A stretch of DNA of 64,000 nucleotides from Hymenobacter sediminicola (GTDB taxonomy: Bacteria > Bacteroidota > Bacteroidia > Cytophagales > Hymenobacteraceae): the NCBI RefSeq assembly GCF_014250515.1, contig NZ_CP060202.1:865001-929000 (forward strand), written 5' to 3'. The position numbers were made by a program, and so were the translations under genes. The notes beneath the pieces are model-generated. The model had not been told where the DNA came from and did not search any database. It was given only the letters and a program-made list of their open reading frames with translations. Shown here in pieces: positions 1 through 8,841 of this stretch. Numbering within the stretch: the first letter of the stretch is position 1; every line of letters starts with the position of its first letter.

Positions 1-751
1 GAACCTGAATGGTGACCTGATTGGCATTAACTCGGCCATTGCTTCGCAGACCGGCTCGTTTGTAGGCTATTCCTTCGCTGTGCCCAGCTCCATCGTGAGC
101 AAGGTGATAGACGACTTGCTGAAGTATAAAGTGGTGCAGCGCGCTCTGCTAGGAGTGCAGATCCGGGAAGTAGATGCCACGCTGGCCTCGGAGAAGAAGC
201 TGAACTCGCTGAGTGGCGTTTATATCATGGGCCTGAGCAAAAACAGCTCGGCGGCTGATGCCGGCTTGAAAGAAGGCGACATCATCACCGAAATTAACGG
301 TGCCAAGGTCAATACGTCGTCGCAGCTGCAGGAGCAGGTAGCCCGCTTCCGCCCCGGCGACAAAATCAAGGTGACCTACCTGCGCGGCAGCGACACCCGC
401 ACGGCTTCGGCCACGCTGCGCAACTCCACCGGCACCACCGACATCATTCGGGAAGAGCTGGCGAAGGCCATCAAATACGAAGGCGCGACGCTAGCTCCGG
501 TGACGAAGCAGGAAATGAACAAATTGGGCCTGGAAGGTGGCGCCAAAATCAGCGGCATTAAGGGCTCCAACTTCCGCGAAACCGGCATCGACGACGGCTT
601 TATCATCACCCGCATCGACAAGAACAAAGTGACTAAGCCACAGGACGTGCAGCAGTTTCTGGAAGCAGCCAAAGAAACCCAGGGCGCGCTGGTAGAAGGC
701 GTGTACCCCGACGGCCGCAAAGCCTACTACCCAATCGGACAGGCTGAGTAA
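1..751 (+). CDS. HtrA/DegP-family serine protease, 3' part
   Basis: This is the last 249 residues of a periplasmic HtrA/DegQ-type protease-chaperone; the gene begins before the window. The reading frame is open from base 2 and starts with NLNGDLIGINSAIASQ, the segment that follows the catalytic Ser loop (GNSGG) in this family, so the catalytic triad lies upstream and cannot be checked. After it come two PDZ domains. The first runs from about RALLGVQIREV through the GLKEGDIITEING peptide-binding region. The second is around GAKISGI...GIDDGFIITRIDKNKV. HtrA proteins degrade or refold damaged envelope proteins. A hairpin terminator follows the stop codon. Family assignment is firm; the exact orthologue is not decided. 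Confidence 0.9.
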   Translation, partial: NLNGDLIGINSAIASQTGSFVGYSFAVPSSIVSKVIDDLLKYKVVQRALLGVQIREVDATLASEKKLNSLSGVYIMGLSKNSSAADAGLKEGDIITEINGAKVNTSSQLQEQVARFRPGDKIKVTYLRGSDTRTASATLRNSTGTTDIIREELAKAIKYEGATLAPVTKQEMNKLGLEGGAKISGIKGSNFRETGIDDGFIITRIDKNKVTKPQDVQQFLEAAKETQGALVEGVYPDGRKAYYPIGQAE

Positions 752-769
752 ATAATTGCCTCAATCATG

Positions 770-803
770 AAAAAGCCCCCGCCTTTCTGGTGGGGGCTTT
801 TTT
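770..803 (+). terminator. Rho-independent terminator after htrA-like gene
   Basis: A 14-bp dyad (arms aaaaagcccccgcc and ggtgggggcttttt, one G-T pair) surrounds a 5-nt loop and is followed by a T tract. It lies 18 bases after the protease stop codon. Confidence 0.85.
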
Positions 804-873
804 GTTGAGTATGAGGGAGTAGGCTAGCGGATTTCAGATTTTACAGCGAAAGCAGACAAGCCGGAATTATAGT

Positions 874-918
874 GGCAACGTTGCCGGCAACGTTGTCGGC
901 AACGATTGCACAAATAAA
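874..918 (+). promoter_or_regulatory. Tandem LacI-type operator-like repeats upstream of pectate lyase
   Basis: Three 12-bp near-palindromes stand end to end: ggcaacgttgcc, ggcaacgttgtc and ggcaacgattgc, followed by acaaataaa. Palindromes with a central CpG (AACGTT core) are typical of LacI/GalR-family operators. Bases 884-918 match 30 of 35 positions of the inverted element at 8675-8709, upstream of the divergent T9SS gene. In both cases the element has the same orientation relative to its gene and lies 117-142 bp before the start codon. No LacI gene is in the window, so the binding protein is inferred. Confidence 0.6.
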
Positions 919-1060
919 GGCAGCCAGCGAAGGATAAGCCGGCCGGCACAGGCAGTAATATCGTGGTAGTTCGATGGTGGCAGGGTTGCCGGTGGGCCAA
1001 TGAGCCACGCCGCCGCCTGTGCCGTCGCCGAGCCAATTCCCACTTCTACCGTTCTGTTTC

Positions 1061-2800
1061 ATGTCGAGATTTTACGCCGCTCACCTCTGGCAAAGAGGTG
1101 GTCTGGCACTATTGGCCGTTCTCACGGCGGCCAGTGCCCAGGCCCAGGTGCCCTCCTTTCCCAGCGCCGAGGGCGCGGGCAAATTCACGTCCGGCGGCCG
1201 GGGCACGGTGGCGGTGCCTACCACGGTATTTGAGGTAACTAATCTCAACGACGACAACCTGCCCGGAAGCCTGCGTTACGCGCTTACTACCGCTGCCACG
1301 CATCGCACCATTGTATTTCGGGTTTCGGGCACCATTCATCTGCTGTCAGAATTGCGCGTAACTCGCGCCAATACCACCATTGCGGGCCAGACGGCCCCCG
1401 GCGACGGTATCTGCCTAGCCGACTATCCCTTCACCATCAGCGCCGACAACGTCATCATTCGGTTTGTGCGCTTCCGGATGGGCGACAAAAACCAAAACCA
1501 GGGCATGGTGAATGGCAGCGGTAGCGGTGATGCTTTCGGCGGCCTGAGCCGTAAAAACATTATGGTGGACCATTGCACCATGAGCTGGTCGTCGGATGAG
1601 GCCTGCACGCTCTACCGCGGCGACAGCACGACGCTGCAGTGGAACCTCATTAGTGAGCCCCTGGACTACTCTTACCACTTCGAAACCGGCGACACCGACT
1701 TTGAACGGCACGCTTATGGCGGCATCTGGGGCGGGCGCACGGCCTCGTTCCACCACAACCTGCTGGCCCATATGCGCGGCCGTATGCCGCGCTTTGATGG
1801 CAGCCGCAACCTGACGCCCAACACCGCCGGCCAGGAAAACGCCGATTTCCGCAACAACGTCATCTATAACTGGGCCAGCTACAACGTGAACGGTGGCGAA
1901 GGTGGCAACTACAACATCGTCAACAACTACTACAAGTCGGGGCCGTCTACGCCTACCAGTTCCTCGAGCGGCGTGCCGATTCGGAGCGAGGTGCTGAACC
2001 CGTACAAGCAGACTTCTTCGCCGGTACTGCCCTACGGCAAGTTCTATCTGACCGGCAACTACGTGGATGGCTACCCGGCCGTGACGGCCCGCAACTGGCT
2101 GGGCGTGGTGATGAGCGGCGGTACCCGCGCCGATACGGCCCAAGCCAAGGTAACGACGCCTTTCCCGCTGCCCGCCGTGCCTACGCACACGGCCCTTGAT
2201 GCCTACACAGCCGTGCTGCAGAAGGCTGGCTGCGTGCTGCCCACCCGCGACGCACTGGACCAGCGCATTGTGCAGGATGTTATCAACCGCACGGGCAGCC
2301 TGATTGATGTGCAAGGTGGCTTCCCGCACGGCACGCCCTACGCGCAGACTACCGGCTCTTGGCCCGTACTCAACTCGTTGCCGGCCCCTACGGACACCGA
2401 CCACGATGGCATGCCCGATGCTTGGGAGCTGGCCAACGGCCTCAACCCCAACAACGCCGCTGACCGCAACAACCGGGGCGCTTCGGGCTACACAGCCCTT
2501 GAAAACTACCTGAACGGCCTGACGGCAACCGTGCTGTCGGCTCCGGCCACAGTAGCGGCTACCGCGCTGCAGCTGTACCCGAACCCGGCGCAGGAGCAGC
2601 TTATGCTGGCTCATCCGCAGGCCGCCCGTGGCGCGCAGGTGCAGGTATATAGCCTGGTGGGGCAACTGTTGACGACCGTGCCCGTCGAGCCCGGCTCGCT
2701 GGAAACGCAGGTATCCACGGCGGCTCTGGCGCCTGGTAGCTACCTGCTCCATTACACCGACGGTGCCGTGCGCCTTTCGGCCCGTTTTGGCCGGCAGTAG
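1061..2800 (+). CDS. Secreted pectate lyase (PL1-type) with T9SS sorting domain
   Basis: This 579-residue protein is a right-handed parallel beta-helix pectate lyase that would cleave polygalacturonate by beta-elimination outside the cell. The start at 1061 was chosen because it opens directly into a signal peptide (basic start, LALLAVLTAASAQAQ); an in-frame upstream ATG at 1019 would bury it. Family signs are the AEGAGKFTSGGRGG-like opening, NTTIAGQTAPGDGI, IMVDHCTMSWSSDE and GRMPRFDG. A calcium-binding-like DTDHDGMPDAWE segment precedes the C-terminal domain. The last ~75 residues (LYPNPAQEQL...GSYLLHYTDG) form a T9SS type-A sorting domain. It is the first gene of the pectin locus and carries the operator-like repeats upstream. 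Confidence 0.9.
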   Translation: MSRFYAAHLWQRGGLALLAVLTAASAQAQVPSFPSAEGAGKFTSGGRGTVAVPTTVFEVTNLNDDNLPGSLRYALTTAATHRTIVFRVSGTIHLLSELRVTRANTTIAGQTAPGDGICLADYPFTISADNVIIRFVRFRMGDKNQNQGMVNGSGSGDAFGGLSRKNIMVDHCTMSWSSDEACTLYRGDSTTLQWNLISEPLDYSYHFETGDTDFERHAYGGIWGGRTASFHHNLLAHMRGRMPRFDGSRNLTPNTAGQENADFRNNVIYNWASYNVNGGEGGNYNIVNNYYKSGPSTPTSSSSGVPIRSEVLNPYKQTSSPVLPYGKFYLTGNYVDGYPAVTARNWLGVVMSGGTRADTAQAKVTTPFPLPAVPTHTALDAYTAVLQKAGCVLPTRDALDQRIVQDVINRTGSLIDVQGGFPHGTPYAQTTGSWPVLNSLPAPTDTDHDGMPDAWELANGLNPNNAADRNNRGASGYTALENYLNGLTATVLSAPATVAATALQLYPNPAQEQLMLAHPQAARGAQVQVYSLVGQLLTTVPVEPGSLETQVSTAALAPGSYLLHYTDGAVRLSARFGRQ

Positions 2801-2818
2801 CACCGCCTTATAGTACAG

Positions 2819-2856
2819 GAGCCGGCCTATCAGGTCGGCTCTTGGGCTTTTAAGCC
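2819..2856 (+). terminator. Hairpin between pectate lyase and pectinesterase
   Basis: A 10-bp dyad (gagccggcct / aggtcggctc, one mismatch) is followed by a second small dyad gggcttttaagccc. It may terminate or attenuate transcription between the two genes; there is only a short T run. Confidence 0.45.
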
Positions 2857-2895
2857 CTGATTTCGCTGCTCTTTCTTACCCAAAATTCCCACTAT

Positions 2896-5800
2896 ATGTC
2901 CAACACTTTTACGCTTAGAGGCTGGCTCATGACCTGTTGTGTCGTGCTGCTCAGCGTGCTCGGGAACCGGGCTTTTGCCTACGATGTGGTAGTCGCCAAA
3001 GACGGGACCGGCAACTTCACTACTGTGCAGGCCGCCATCAATGCCGCGCCTACGGGCCGCACTACAGCCTACACCATCTTCATCAAAAACGGCCGCTACA
3101 AAGAGAAAATAGCGGTGCCCAGCAACAAGCCGTTTCTGCAGCTGGTGGGCGAGAGTGTAGCCAATACCATTCTCACCTACGATGACGGTGCCAGCACGCC
3201 CGCCCCTGGCGGCGGTACCATCGGTACCCAGAACTCCGCCAGCTTCAGCATCAGCGCCGACGACTTCTCGGCCCTGAATATCACCTTCGAAAATTCCTTT
3301 GGGGACGGCTCGCAGGCGGTGGCTGTGCTGGTGAATGCCGACCGCGCCGCCTTCAAAAACTGCCGCTTCCTCGGCAACCAGGACACACTCTACACTAAAG
3401 GCAACGGCACGCCCCGCCACTACTTCCGCGACTGTTACATTGACGGCAACGTGGACTTCATCTTTGGCAGCTCGGTGGCGCTGTTCGAAAACTGCGTGGT
3501 GTATGCCAAGGCCCGCACCTCTACCGGCAGCTCGTTTATCACGGCTGCCAACACGCCCGCTGGCCAGACCTACGGCTACGTGTTCAAGAAAACCAAGCTA
3601 CCGGCCAACACTGGCGGCACCCTCTACTATCTGGGCCGGCCGTGGCAGAACTCTACCGGCAGTTCACCGCTGTCCAACAACAAAACCGTGTTCATCAGCA
3701 GCACGGTGGGCGCCAACCTCCTGCAGCCGGCTGGCTGGGTAACCTGGGATGCGGGCACCAACACCAGCCTCATCACCTACGCCGAATTCCGGAGCCGTTA
3801 CTACTCCGGCAACCTGATGCCCACGACTTCGCGCGTGTCTTGGTCGCAGCAGCTGACCCCAGCCGATACGGCCATCTACAACCGCAGCGCCATGTTTGGC
3901 ACCTGGGACCCGTGCACGGTGGCCACCGGCTTCTGCGCCAGCACCACGCCTGATATTGCGGTTTCTAACCTGCGGGCCGTGAAAGGTGCCACGCAGGCTA
4001 CTATCAGCTGGAACATCAGCTGGGCCATGGATCAGATCAAGTATGAACTGTTCCGCTCCGCCGATAACACCACGTTCAGCAAAGTGTATGAGGTGACGGC
4101 CGCTACCGACTCGCTCGTAAACTTCCAGACCACCGATGCGCTGCCGGCCGCCGGCACGGCCTACTACTATTACATCCGCGCCTCGAAAGCCGGCCTGACC
4201 ACGCATACCACCGAGACCATTCAGGTTTCGAGCATCCAGACGCTGACTGCAACCGGCACGCTGGGGGCTTTCACGCAGTATGCCGGCACTCCTTCCGCTA
4301 CGCAGAGCTACAGCCTGAGCGGCGCCAACCTTACCGGCAACGTGACCGTGACGCCTCCAAGCGGTTACGAGGTATCTGCCAACGGCGGCACCAACTGGTA
4401 CACAAGTGCCACGCCACTGGTACTCACGCCCGCCAGCAACACGCTACCGGCCACTACCATTAGTGTGCGGCTGAATGCGGCGGCTGCGGGCACGTATGCC
4501 GGAAATATCACACACACGAGCCCTAACGCCACGTCGGTTTCGGTGGCCGTGACGGGCAGCCGCGTAACGGGTAGCGCCCCGGTTTCGGCACCACTGCAGT
4601 GGTGGCCGATGAAGGTCAATAATCAGGACAGCGTGGCTGTGCGTTCGGCAGGCGTAACCCCCAGCGTTGCCGTGCTACGCAACCTGTATGTATCTAATGG
4701 CACGACGGTACCCGCCATCAAGGCCTATTCCAACACTTTTGGGCAGGCGTTCGGTGTAACGGCTAATGGCGACGGGTCGTGGGGGACGGCTGCGGGTGGC
4801 CCCGGTGGCAACCTGAGCCGCCGTTTTTACGAGCAATTTACGGTGACAGCCGCTGCTGGCCAGACTCTTCGGATTGACTCGCTGCTGTTGACGTCTGCTT
4901 TCTATAACACGTCCAGCAACACGAAGCTGGCCGTGGTGTATTCCCGTAGTGGTTTCGTGAGCGACTCGGCCGATGTGATTGGCGGGCGCGGCCCGGCGGG
5001 CGGCCTGTTGAGCACCGCCAACGGTGCTTTCGCCACCCCAATTCTACTAGCCAACCAAACTGGCGGACCTACGAATACCTACCGCCTCGTCTTCAGCTCA
5101 GCAGGCGTGACGCTCACGGCCGGCCAGACCCTGACGTTCCGCTTATACTTCAGCTGCGGCAGCTCCAGCACTGGCCGCTACGCGCTGCTGAAAAACGTAT
5201 TGGTGACGGGCGAGAATACCACACCTGTAGCCTGCAACGCAGCTTTCACGTACGCTGCGGCTACATATTGCCAGAGCAGCGCCAACCCTTCGCCGACCAT
5301 TACGGGAACCAGCGGTGGCGCCTTCACCTCGACGGCTGGCCTGAGTCTGAATGCTGCTACCGGCGAAATCAACCTGGCGGCCAGTACAGCCGGCACCTAC
5401 ACCATCACTTACACCAACAGCCCTACCTGCAACGCCACGGCTACCGTTTCCATCACGGCACCCGCTACGGCCGGATTCACATATCCCGCCACGGCCAGCT
5501 ACTGCGCGGGTAGCACCAGCACGGTAGTGGCTACGCTGGCTACCGGTGCCACGGCTGGCACGTTCTCGTCTACGGCGGGGCTGACCATCAATGCCAGCAC
5601 CGGTGTCATCAATCTGGCAACCAGCACGGCCGGTACTTACACGGTTACCAACACGGTAGCAGCCGCCAGCGGTTGTGCCGCGGTAAGCAGCACCGCCACG
5701 GTCACCCTCAACGCCACACCTACGCGGCCCACAGTGACGCCAGTATACAACGGCGCTACCACCACGCTCAGCAGTTCCAGCGCCACGGGCAACCAATGGT

Positions 5801-6207
5801 ACCTCAACAATACCCTCATCAGTGGGGCTACGGCCCAGACGTATGTGGTGAACTCGGCAGCGCAGTTTGGCACGTATACCGTCGTGACGACCGGAGCGGG
5901 TGGATGCGCTTCGGCGGCTTCTCTGCCCCTGATTGTGAGCTCCAGCGCCAAGCCATTGGCTGGCTCCTCGCTGGCTGTGTTTCCGAACCCCACGCTTGAT
6001 GGCAACGTGATGTTGGAACTGACCGGCTACCGTAAGCCGGTACAGCTGACTGTACTGAACGCCATGGGCCAGACCGTGCAAATCCGCACGGTGCCTGCTG
6101 GCCAGCGCCAGCAACTACTTGACCTGAGCAACCTGCCCGCTGGCGTATACATGCTACGCGCTGCTACAGAAGGCGGTATCGACATGCGCCGTATTGTGCG
6201 GCAATAA
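2896..6207 (+). CDS. Multidomain pectin methylesterase (CE8) with T9SS sorting domain
   Basis: This 1103-residue secreted pectinesterase would remove methyl esters from pectin, preparing it for the lyases. After a signal peptide (to ~28) the CE8 domain spans ~30-345 with all landmarks: GRYKE 66-70, QAVAV 140-144, QDTL 162-165, DFIFG 187-191 (catalytic Asp163 and Asp187) and LGRPWQ 246-251. Next come an FN3-like domain (~350-445), a beta-sandwich domain (~449-555), an unnamed module (~566-773) also present in the protein at 7556-8557, two Thr/Ala-rich repeats with Cys (~779-940), an Ig-like domain (~942-1016) and a T9SS sorting domain (~1021-1103, VFPNPTLDG...GVYMLRA). Most bacterial CE8 enzymes are 300-450 residues, so two thirds of this protein is accessory. 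Confidence 0.92.
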   Translation: MSNTFTLRGWLMTCCVVLLSVLGNRAFAYDVVVAKDGTGNFTTVQAAINAAPTGRTTAYTIFIKNGRYKEKIAVPSNKPFLQLVGESVANTILTYDDGASTPAPGGGTIGTQNSASFSISADDFSALNITFENSFGDGSQAVAVLVNADRAAFKNCRFLGNQDTLYTKGNGTPRHYFRDCYIDGNVDFIFGSSVALFENCVVYAKARTSTGSSFITAANTPAGQTYGYVFKKTKLPANTGGTLYYLGRPWQNSTGSSPLSNNKTVFISSTVGANLLQPAGWVTWDAGTNTSLITYAEFRSRYYSGNLMPTTSRVSWSQQLTPADTAIYNRSAMFGTWDPCTVATGFCASTTPDIAVSNLRAVKGATQATISWNISWAMDQIKYELFRSADNTTFSKVYEVTAATDSLVNFQTTDALPAAGTAYYYYIRASKAGLTTHTTETIQVSSIQTLTATGTLGAFTQYAGTPSATQSYSLSGANLTGNVTVTPPSGYEVSANGGTNWYTSATPLVLTPASNTLPATTISVRLNAAAAGTYAGNITHTSPNATSVSVAVTGSRVTGSAPVSAPLQWWPMKVNNQDSVAVRSAGVTPSVAVLRNLYVSNGTTVPAIKAYSNTFGQAFGVTANGDGSWGTAAGGPGGNLSRRFYEQFTVTAAAGQTLRIDSLLLTSAFYNTSSNTKLAVVYSRSGFVSDSADVIGGRGPAGGLLSTANGAFATPILLANQTGGPTNTYRLVFSSAGVTLTAGQTLTFRLYFSCGSSSTGRYALLKNVLVTGENTTPVACNAAFTYAAATYCQSSANPSPTITGTSGGAFTSTAGLSLNAATGEINLAASTAGTYTITYTNSPTCNATATVSITAPATAGFTYPATASYCAGSTSTVVATLATGATAGTFSSTAGLTINASTGVINLATSTAGTYTVTNTVAAASGCAAVSSTATVTLNATPTRPTVTPVYNGATTTLSSSSATGNQWYLNNTLISGATAQTYVVNSAAQFGTYTVVTTGAGGCASAASLPLIVSSSAKPLAGSSLAVFPNPTLDGNVMLELTGYRKPVQLTVLNAMGQTVQIRTVPAGQRQQLLDLSNLPAGVYMLRAATEGGIDMRRIVRQ

Positions 6208-6240
6208 ACTGGCAATAAGCCGACGCACTTGGAGTTGATC

Positions 6241-6274
6241 AAAACGGCCCGCTGGTACTACCAGCGGGCCGTTT
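6241..6274 (+). terminator. Terminator after pectinesterase
   Basis: The arms aaaacggcccgctgg and ccagcgggccgttt flank a 5-nt loop. It lies between the esterase stop and the next start codon and argues that the lyase at 6283 is transcribed at least partly on its own. Confidence 0.75.
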
Positions 6275-6282
6275 CACCTTTT

Positions 6283-7446
6283 ATGTTTTTGCCAATGATT
6301 TCTGATTTTTTGCCTCGTAGTGGGGGAGTAGTTGTGGTAGCCGGACTGCTACTACTGGTAGGCACCTCGGCCTGCACGAAGAAAATAGCTGCCACGGCAG
6401 AGGTGCCCGGCTCCGGTACGCCAGCTGCACCAGCCGTAGCTGCGCCTGCTGAGCCGGCTCTGGCTTCCACGCCTGCCAGTACAGCCGCAGAAACCGGGCC
6501 GATAGGCTATGCTGCCGAAAACGGGGGCACCACGGGCGGCGCCCAAGGCCGCACCGTTACGGCTACCACGCTAGCCGAGCTGACAGCCTACGCTACCAGT
6601 GCGGAGCCTTTGGTGATTCGGATAGTGGGTACTATTTCGGGTGGAACAGACGGAGCAGAGCTACGGGTGAAATCCGACAAAACCTTGCTGGGCGAGGGAA
6701 AAACCGGCTTTCTGGAAGGAATTGGGCTGAATATCAGCAGCCAGCGCAATATCATTATCCAGAACCTGAAGTTCACCATGTCAACGGTGACCCGTACGGC
6801 CGTCAACAGCGAGAAGCGCCCGCAGGTAGTAGCCAACGACGGCGACTGTATCACGATTCAGGGTAGCAGCCAGAATATCTGGGTCGACCATTGCGAGTTC
6901 TTCAACCTCGACCCCGTGGCCCAGCCCAACCAAGACCTTTACGACGGCCTCGTGGATGCCAAAGCTGGCAGCGCCTACATCACGCTGTCGTGGAACTACT
7001 TTCACGATCATCACAAGTGTCACCTCATCGGCTCTTCGGACAAGGACAACGGCGACCGGAAGATGACCTTTCACCACAACTATTACTACAACATCACGGA
7101 GCGGGTGCCGGTGTACCGGTTTGGCACGGCGCACCTCTTCAACAACTACTACCGGCATGTGTATGGCACCGGGATAAACAGCCGTATGGGAGCCTGCCTG
7201 CGCGTTGAAAAGAACTACTTCGAGGATGTGAAAAATCCGGTCATCAGCAAAAACAGCAGCGTGCCAGGGCAGTGGGACGTGGCCGACAACTACTACGCAG
7301 CCTGCACTGGCAGCCAGCCCACAGCCAGTACCTGCACCCTCACGCCGCCCTACCGCTACACCAGCAGCCTGACCCCTACCGCCGACGTGAAGGCCGTAGT
7401 GGTGCAGGGTGCGGGCGTTGGCAAGATCAGGGAAGCGCAAAAGTAG
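6283..7446 (+). CDS. Pectate lyase (PL1) lipoprotein
   Basis: This 387-residue pectate lyase would be anchored in the membrane as a lipoprotein. The ATG at 6283 follows the preceding terminator; ATG 6295 is an alternative, and the upstream in-frame TTG at 6229 lies within the terminator. The N-terminus is a hydrophobic segment ending in a lipobox-like TSAC, followed by an Ala/Pro-rich linker. The PL1 fold is indicated by GAQGRTVTATTLAEL, DKTLLGEG, NIWVDHCEFF (the classic vWiDH motif), DGLVDAKAGS, SWNYFHDHHK and RVPVYRFGTAHLFNNYY, which holds the catalytic Arg region. There is no T9SS tail, so it probably acts on oligomers at the cell envelope while the other two enzymes are released or surface-attached. 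Confidence 0.9.
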   Translation: MFLPMISDFLPRSGGVVVVAGLLLLVGTSACTKKIAATAEVPGSGTPAAPAVAAPAEPALASTPASTAAETGPIGYAAENGGTTGGAQGRTVTATTLAELTAYATSAEPLVIRIVGTISGGTDGAELRVKSDKTLLGEGKTGFLEGIGLNISSQRNIIIQNLKFTMSTVTRTAVNSEKRPQVVANDGDCITIQGSSQNIWVDHCEFFNLDPVAQPNQDLYDGLVDAKAGSAYITLSWNYFHDHHKCHLIGSSDKDNGDRKMTFHHNYYYNITERVPVYRFGTAHLFNNYYRHVYGTGINSRMGACLRVEKNYFEDVKNPVISKNSSVPGQWDVADNYYAACTGSQPTASTCTLTPPYRYTSSLTPTADVKAVVVQGAGVGKIREAQK

Positions 7447-7487
7447 AAGGTTAGGAAATTCATTTGGGCATCAGGAACCAAACGAAC

Positions 7488-7549
7488 CAACTCCACACAG
7501 AAAAAGGGCCGCCGGAACTATCCGGCGGCCCTTTTTCTGTGTGGAGTTG
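7488..7549. terminator. Bidirectional terminator with perfect 29-bp arms
   Basis: A perfect 29-bp inverted repeat (7488-7516 and 7521-7549) surrounds the 4-nt loop acta. The core gggccgccgga is flanked by A/T tracts on both sides, so it works as a terminator for both convergent genes. The extra outer arm (caactccacacag) extends it well beyond a minimal terminator. Confidence 0.85.
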
Positions 7550-7555
7550 TGCTGA

Positions 7556-8557
7556 CTATTGCTTGGCCAGCTTGGCAATGCGCCGCTCAGTAGCGGTGCG
7601 GTATTCTACCTGGTAGAGGCCGGCGGGCAGGCTGGGCAGATCCAGCACGGTGCTGCGGGTGCCAGGGCGTACGGCCACCGTGCTCAGGTGCTGGCCAGTG
7701 AGGCTATACACCTGCACGGTGGCTGCCTGTGGAGCTGCTTCATGAGCTACCGTAATGGCCTGCCCGAATGGGTTAGGATAGGCCGTAAGCGGCTGGCTGG
7801 CTACGGCCGCCTTGGTACCCAAGGTTTGGCGGCCTTTGATGATGACATTTTTCAGCAATGCGTAGCGGCCGGCGCTGGAAGAGCTGCAGCTTACGTAGAG
7901 GCGTACCGTCAGGGTCTGGCCTGCTGTGAGCGTTACGCCGGTAGCGCCGTTCAGCGCCAGACGGTAAACGTTGCTGTTCGGAGAGCCGGACGATACCTGC
8001 GTCAGGGCCACGGGGTTGGTAGGGCCGCCGGTAGTGGGAGAGGCGAAAACCCCACCCGGACCTTTGCCGCCCGTCACTTCGGCCGAGTCGGCGGCGAAGT
8101 TGCTCAACGAATAAGCAGCAGCCAGCAGCGTGCCGCTCTGCGAGGCGTAGAAGCCCGCCGTCACAATAACTGAGTCGGCGCGGCCGGTAGAGCCGGCAGT
8201 GGTAGTCACGGTGAACTGCTCATAGAAGCCGCGGCGGATGCTGCCACCCGTGCCGCCTGCGCTGGTGCTCCAGTTGCCGCCGGCCGCATTCACTCCAAAC
8301 GACTGCCCGTAGAGCGTAGAATAAGCCGGAATTACGGACCCATCACCTACCACAAACTTGCGGAACGTAGTGGCACCGCCGGTTACGTTGGCGGAGCGTA
8401 CAGCGGCGCTGTCCTGGTTGTTGGCACGCATGGGCCAATGCTTATAAACCGGCGTGGCCGTTTGGGCCAGGGCAGCGGTGCTCAGGCAACCAGCGGCCAG
8501 CAGCAGCGCAAAACGACGGAAAGCGAAAGGTCCCCGAAAACGTAGAGGTGTAAACAT
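7556..8557 (-). CDS. Secreted T9SS protein made of the pectinesterase accessory module
   Basis: This 333-residue protein has a signal peptide (FALLLAAGCLSTAALAQ), a single ~210-residue central module and a C-terminal T9SS sorting domain (AYPNPFGQAI...GLYQVEYRTA). The module (bases 7829-8461) aligns along its length with residues ~566-773 of the pectinesterase at 2896-6207. Both have WPM-x3-NNQDS-x-AVRSA, RRxFYEQFTV, DSADV/DSAEV with GGxGPx[13 protein letters not shown] and a closing GRYALLKNV. No catalytic motif was recognised. Its location suggests a binding or adhesion role on pectin or the plant cell wall; this is inference. Confidence 0.75.
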   Translation of the reverse strand: MFTPLRFRGPFAFRRFALLLAAGCLSTAALAQTATPVYKHWPMRANNQDSAAVRSANVTGGATTFRKFVVGDGSVIPAYSTLYGQSFGVNAAGGNWSTSAGGTGGSIRRGFYEQFTVTTTAGSTGRADSVIVTAGFYASQSGTLLAAAYSLSNFAADSAEVTGGKGPGGVFASPTTGGPTNPVALTQVSSGSPNSNVYRLALNGATGVTLTAGQTLTVRLYVSCSSSSAGRYALLKNVIIKGRQTLGTKAAVASQPLTAYPNPFGQAITVAHEAAPQAATVQVYSLTGQHLSTVAVRPGTRSTVLDLPSLPAGLYQVEYRTATERRIAKLAKQ

Positions 8558-8674
8558 GGAAAACAGAAAAATGGTGGGAATTGATAGATTGGCACGCGCC
8601 TGATTGACTTACAGTTGCCAGAGCGCGGAGTGAAGTTTCAGAATCGGGCTGCCAAATGGAAGTAGTAGTCAGGG

Positions 8675-8709
8675 TTTATCTGTGCAAACGTTGTCGGGAA
8701 CGTTGCCGG
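8675..8709 (-). promoter_or_regulatory. Copy of the LacI-type operator-like element upstream of the T9SS module protein
   Basis: Read on the minus strand, these bases match 30 of 35 positions of 884-918. They include two AACGTT cores 13 bases apart and the trailing TTTGCACA-x-ATAAA. The element lies 117 bp before the start of the minus-strand gene and suggests co-regulation with the pectate lyase. Confidence 0.6.
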
Positions 8710-8792
8710 AAGTCGACAGTAGGCATTGTAGTGGAAAAACGCGGCCGTAAGATTCGTCCGGACTACGGAAGAGGGCCCCGGTTCTAATTTCT

Positions 8793-8800
8793 TAGCTTTG
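8793..8800 (+). promoter_or_regulatory. Putative -7 box of the aldehyde dehydrogenase gene
   Basis: TAGCTTTG matches the Bacteroidota -7 consensus TAnnTTTG and lies 41 bases before the ATG at 8842. No clear TTG -33 box is seen at the usual spacing. Confidence 0.45.
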
Positions 8801-8841
8801 CTAGTCAGTAGGCTACCATTCTCTTTTCATTCATCCCACCC

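Noticed and set aside
874..909. Short CRISPR-like spacing of the ggcaacgtt repeats
   Set aside because: The three 12-bp units are directly adjacent with no spacers, which fits operators and not an array.
963..1238. Arg/Ala-rich plus-strand frame upstream of the pectate lyase
   Set aside because: It overlaps the start of the lyase in another phase and has no signal or family features.
1415..2803. Long minus-strand open frame opposite the pectate lyase
   Set aside because: Its product is Val/Arg/His/Gly-rich with no motif and mirrors the codon bias of the real plus-strand gene; the same explains long shadows at 5143-6114, 14853-17417 and 18898-19758.
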